A DNA stretch of 5,522 nt. It comes from Planctomycetota bacterium (GTDB lineage Bacteria; Planctomycetota; Phycisphaerae; UBA1845; CAIVHJ01). Both the position numbers and the translations under genes were made by a program. Under the pieces are notes generated by a model. It worked only from the letters and a program-made list of their open reading frames with translations, was not told the origin of the DNA and ran no database searches. The stretch lies in the NCBI GenBank assembly GCA_022565195.1, contig JADFJZ010000141.1, positions 1 through 5,522 on the forward strand. The letters run 5' to 3'. Of this stretch, positions 5,230 through 5,522 are shown in pieces (position 1 is the first letter of the stretch; every line of letters begins with the position of its first letter).

Positions 5230-5522
5230 CTACGGCTTGCGGGCCGCAAACACTTCATCCAATGTGGCCCGCCACCGTTGATCGTCACAGCGTTTGCCGA
5301 AATCCGCCCGCATGGCATCGGCCAGGTCAAACCGCTCCTGCTCGAGCAGCAGCAGAGCGGTGACATAATAGGGCCAGGGCGAAGCGTCGTCCGCCGAAGA
5401 GAGGAATTGTAACGCCTCATAAGCATACGTAAACAGCCGGAAATCACGCTCCTGTTGGCCCCCGAAAAGCCCCTCAAGGCGGTCGGTGATCGCTTCAGGC
5501 CGGCCCTTTGCGACGGCGACCA
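5230..5522 (-). CDS. Unrecognised protein, C-terminal part (about 97 codons visible)
   Basis: An open minus-strand frame enters from the right edge and ends at TAG (5232-5230), so only the last 96 residues or so are visible and the start is outside the window. The peptide ends in DEVFAARKP. It is mostly helical in appearance, with alternating hydrophobic and charged segments (for example the TALLLLEQERFDLADAMRAD stretch) that recall TPR-like or other helical-repeat proteins, but no family motif is recognised. It stops 20 bp before the lepB ATG on the same strand, so the two are probably co-transcribed. A longer overlapping frame on the same strand (4959-5477) is out of register with both this gene and lepB and is treated as a shadow. 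That this frame is coding is fairly sure; its function is unknown. Confidence 0.65.
   Translation of the reverse strand, partial: VAVAKGRPEAITDRLEGLFGGQQERDFRLFTYAYEALQFLSSADDASPWPYYVTALLLLEQERFDLADAMRADFGKRCDDQRWRATLDEVFAARKP

Noticed and set aside
4959..5477. Minus-strand 172-codon frame bridging the upstream gene and lepB
   Set aside because: It is out of register with lepB and the 5230-5522 gene, and its Arg/Ser-rich peptide is a frameshifted reading of both.

Overview
The window looks like a chromosomal segment from a planctomycete-type, Gram-negative bacterium. Three things point there: a very large type I signal peptidase (589 aa) with a four-cysteine zinc-ribbon-like insert and a big extra domain between its catalytic boxes, an LptB-type lipopolysaccharide-export ATPase that implies an outer membrane, and moderately high GC coding sequence. 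The assignment is from recalled family features, not a database search, and I cannot name a genus.

Layout from left to right. Bases 1-169 are non-coding and hold four GC-rich inverted repeats in about 140 bp. Bases 170-679 (minus) encode a 169-aa acidic, low-complexity protein of unknown function carrying an exact in-frame tandem repeat of 24 bp (8 aa). Bases 680-905 are a divergent intergenic region. Bases 906-2129 (plus) encode a complete metal-dependent amidohydrolase of the cytosine deaminase/chlorohydrolase type, possibly an aminodeoxyfutalosine deaminase of the futalosine menaquinone route. A 133-bp convergent gap follows, with a terminator-like hairpin and a short heptamer repeat. Bases 2263-3003 (minus) are lptB. 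Bases 3004-3439 are a long, less GC-rich gap with a perfect DnaA-box match and no convincing long gene. Bases 3440-5209 (minus) are the signal peptidase lepB. Bases 5230-5522 (minus) are the 3' end of an unrecognised gene 20 bp upstream of lepB and probably co-transcribed with it.

The minus-strand genes share an envelope theme: LepB cleaves signal peptides from exported proteins at the inner membrane, and LptB powers lipopolysaccharide extraction from the same membrane. The 436-bp gap between them suggests separate transcription units. The amidohydrolase is on the other strand and seems metabolically unrelated. I found no mobile element, CRISPR array, tRNA or rRNA. The most distinctive item is the enlarged signal peptidase. 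It seems to be a lineage-specific architecture, so I do not claim a new multi-gene system here.
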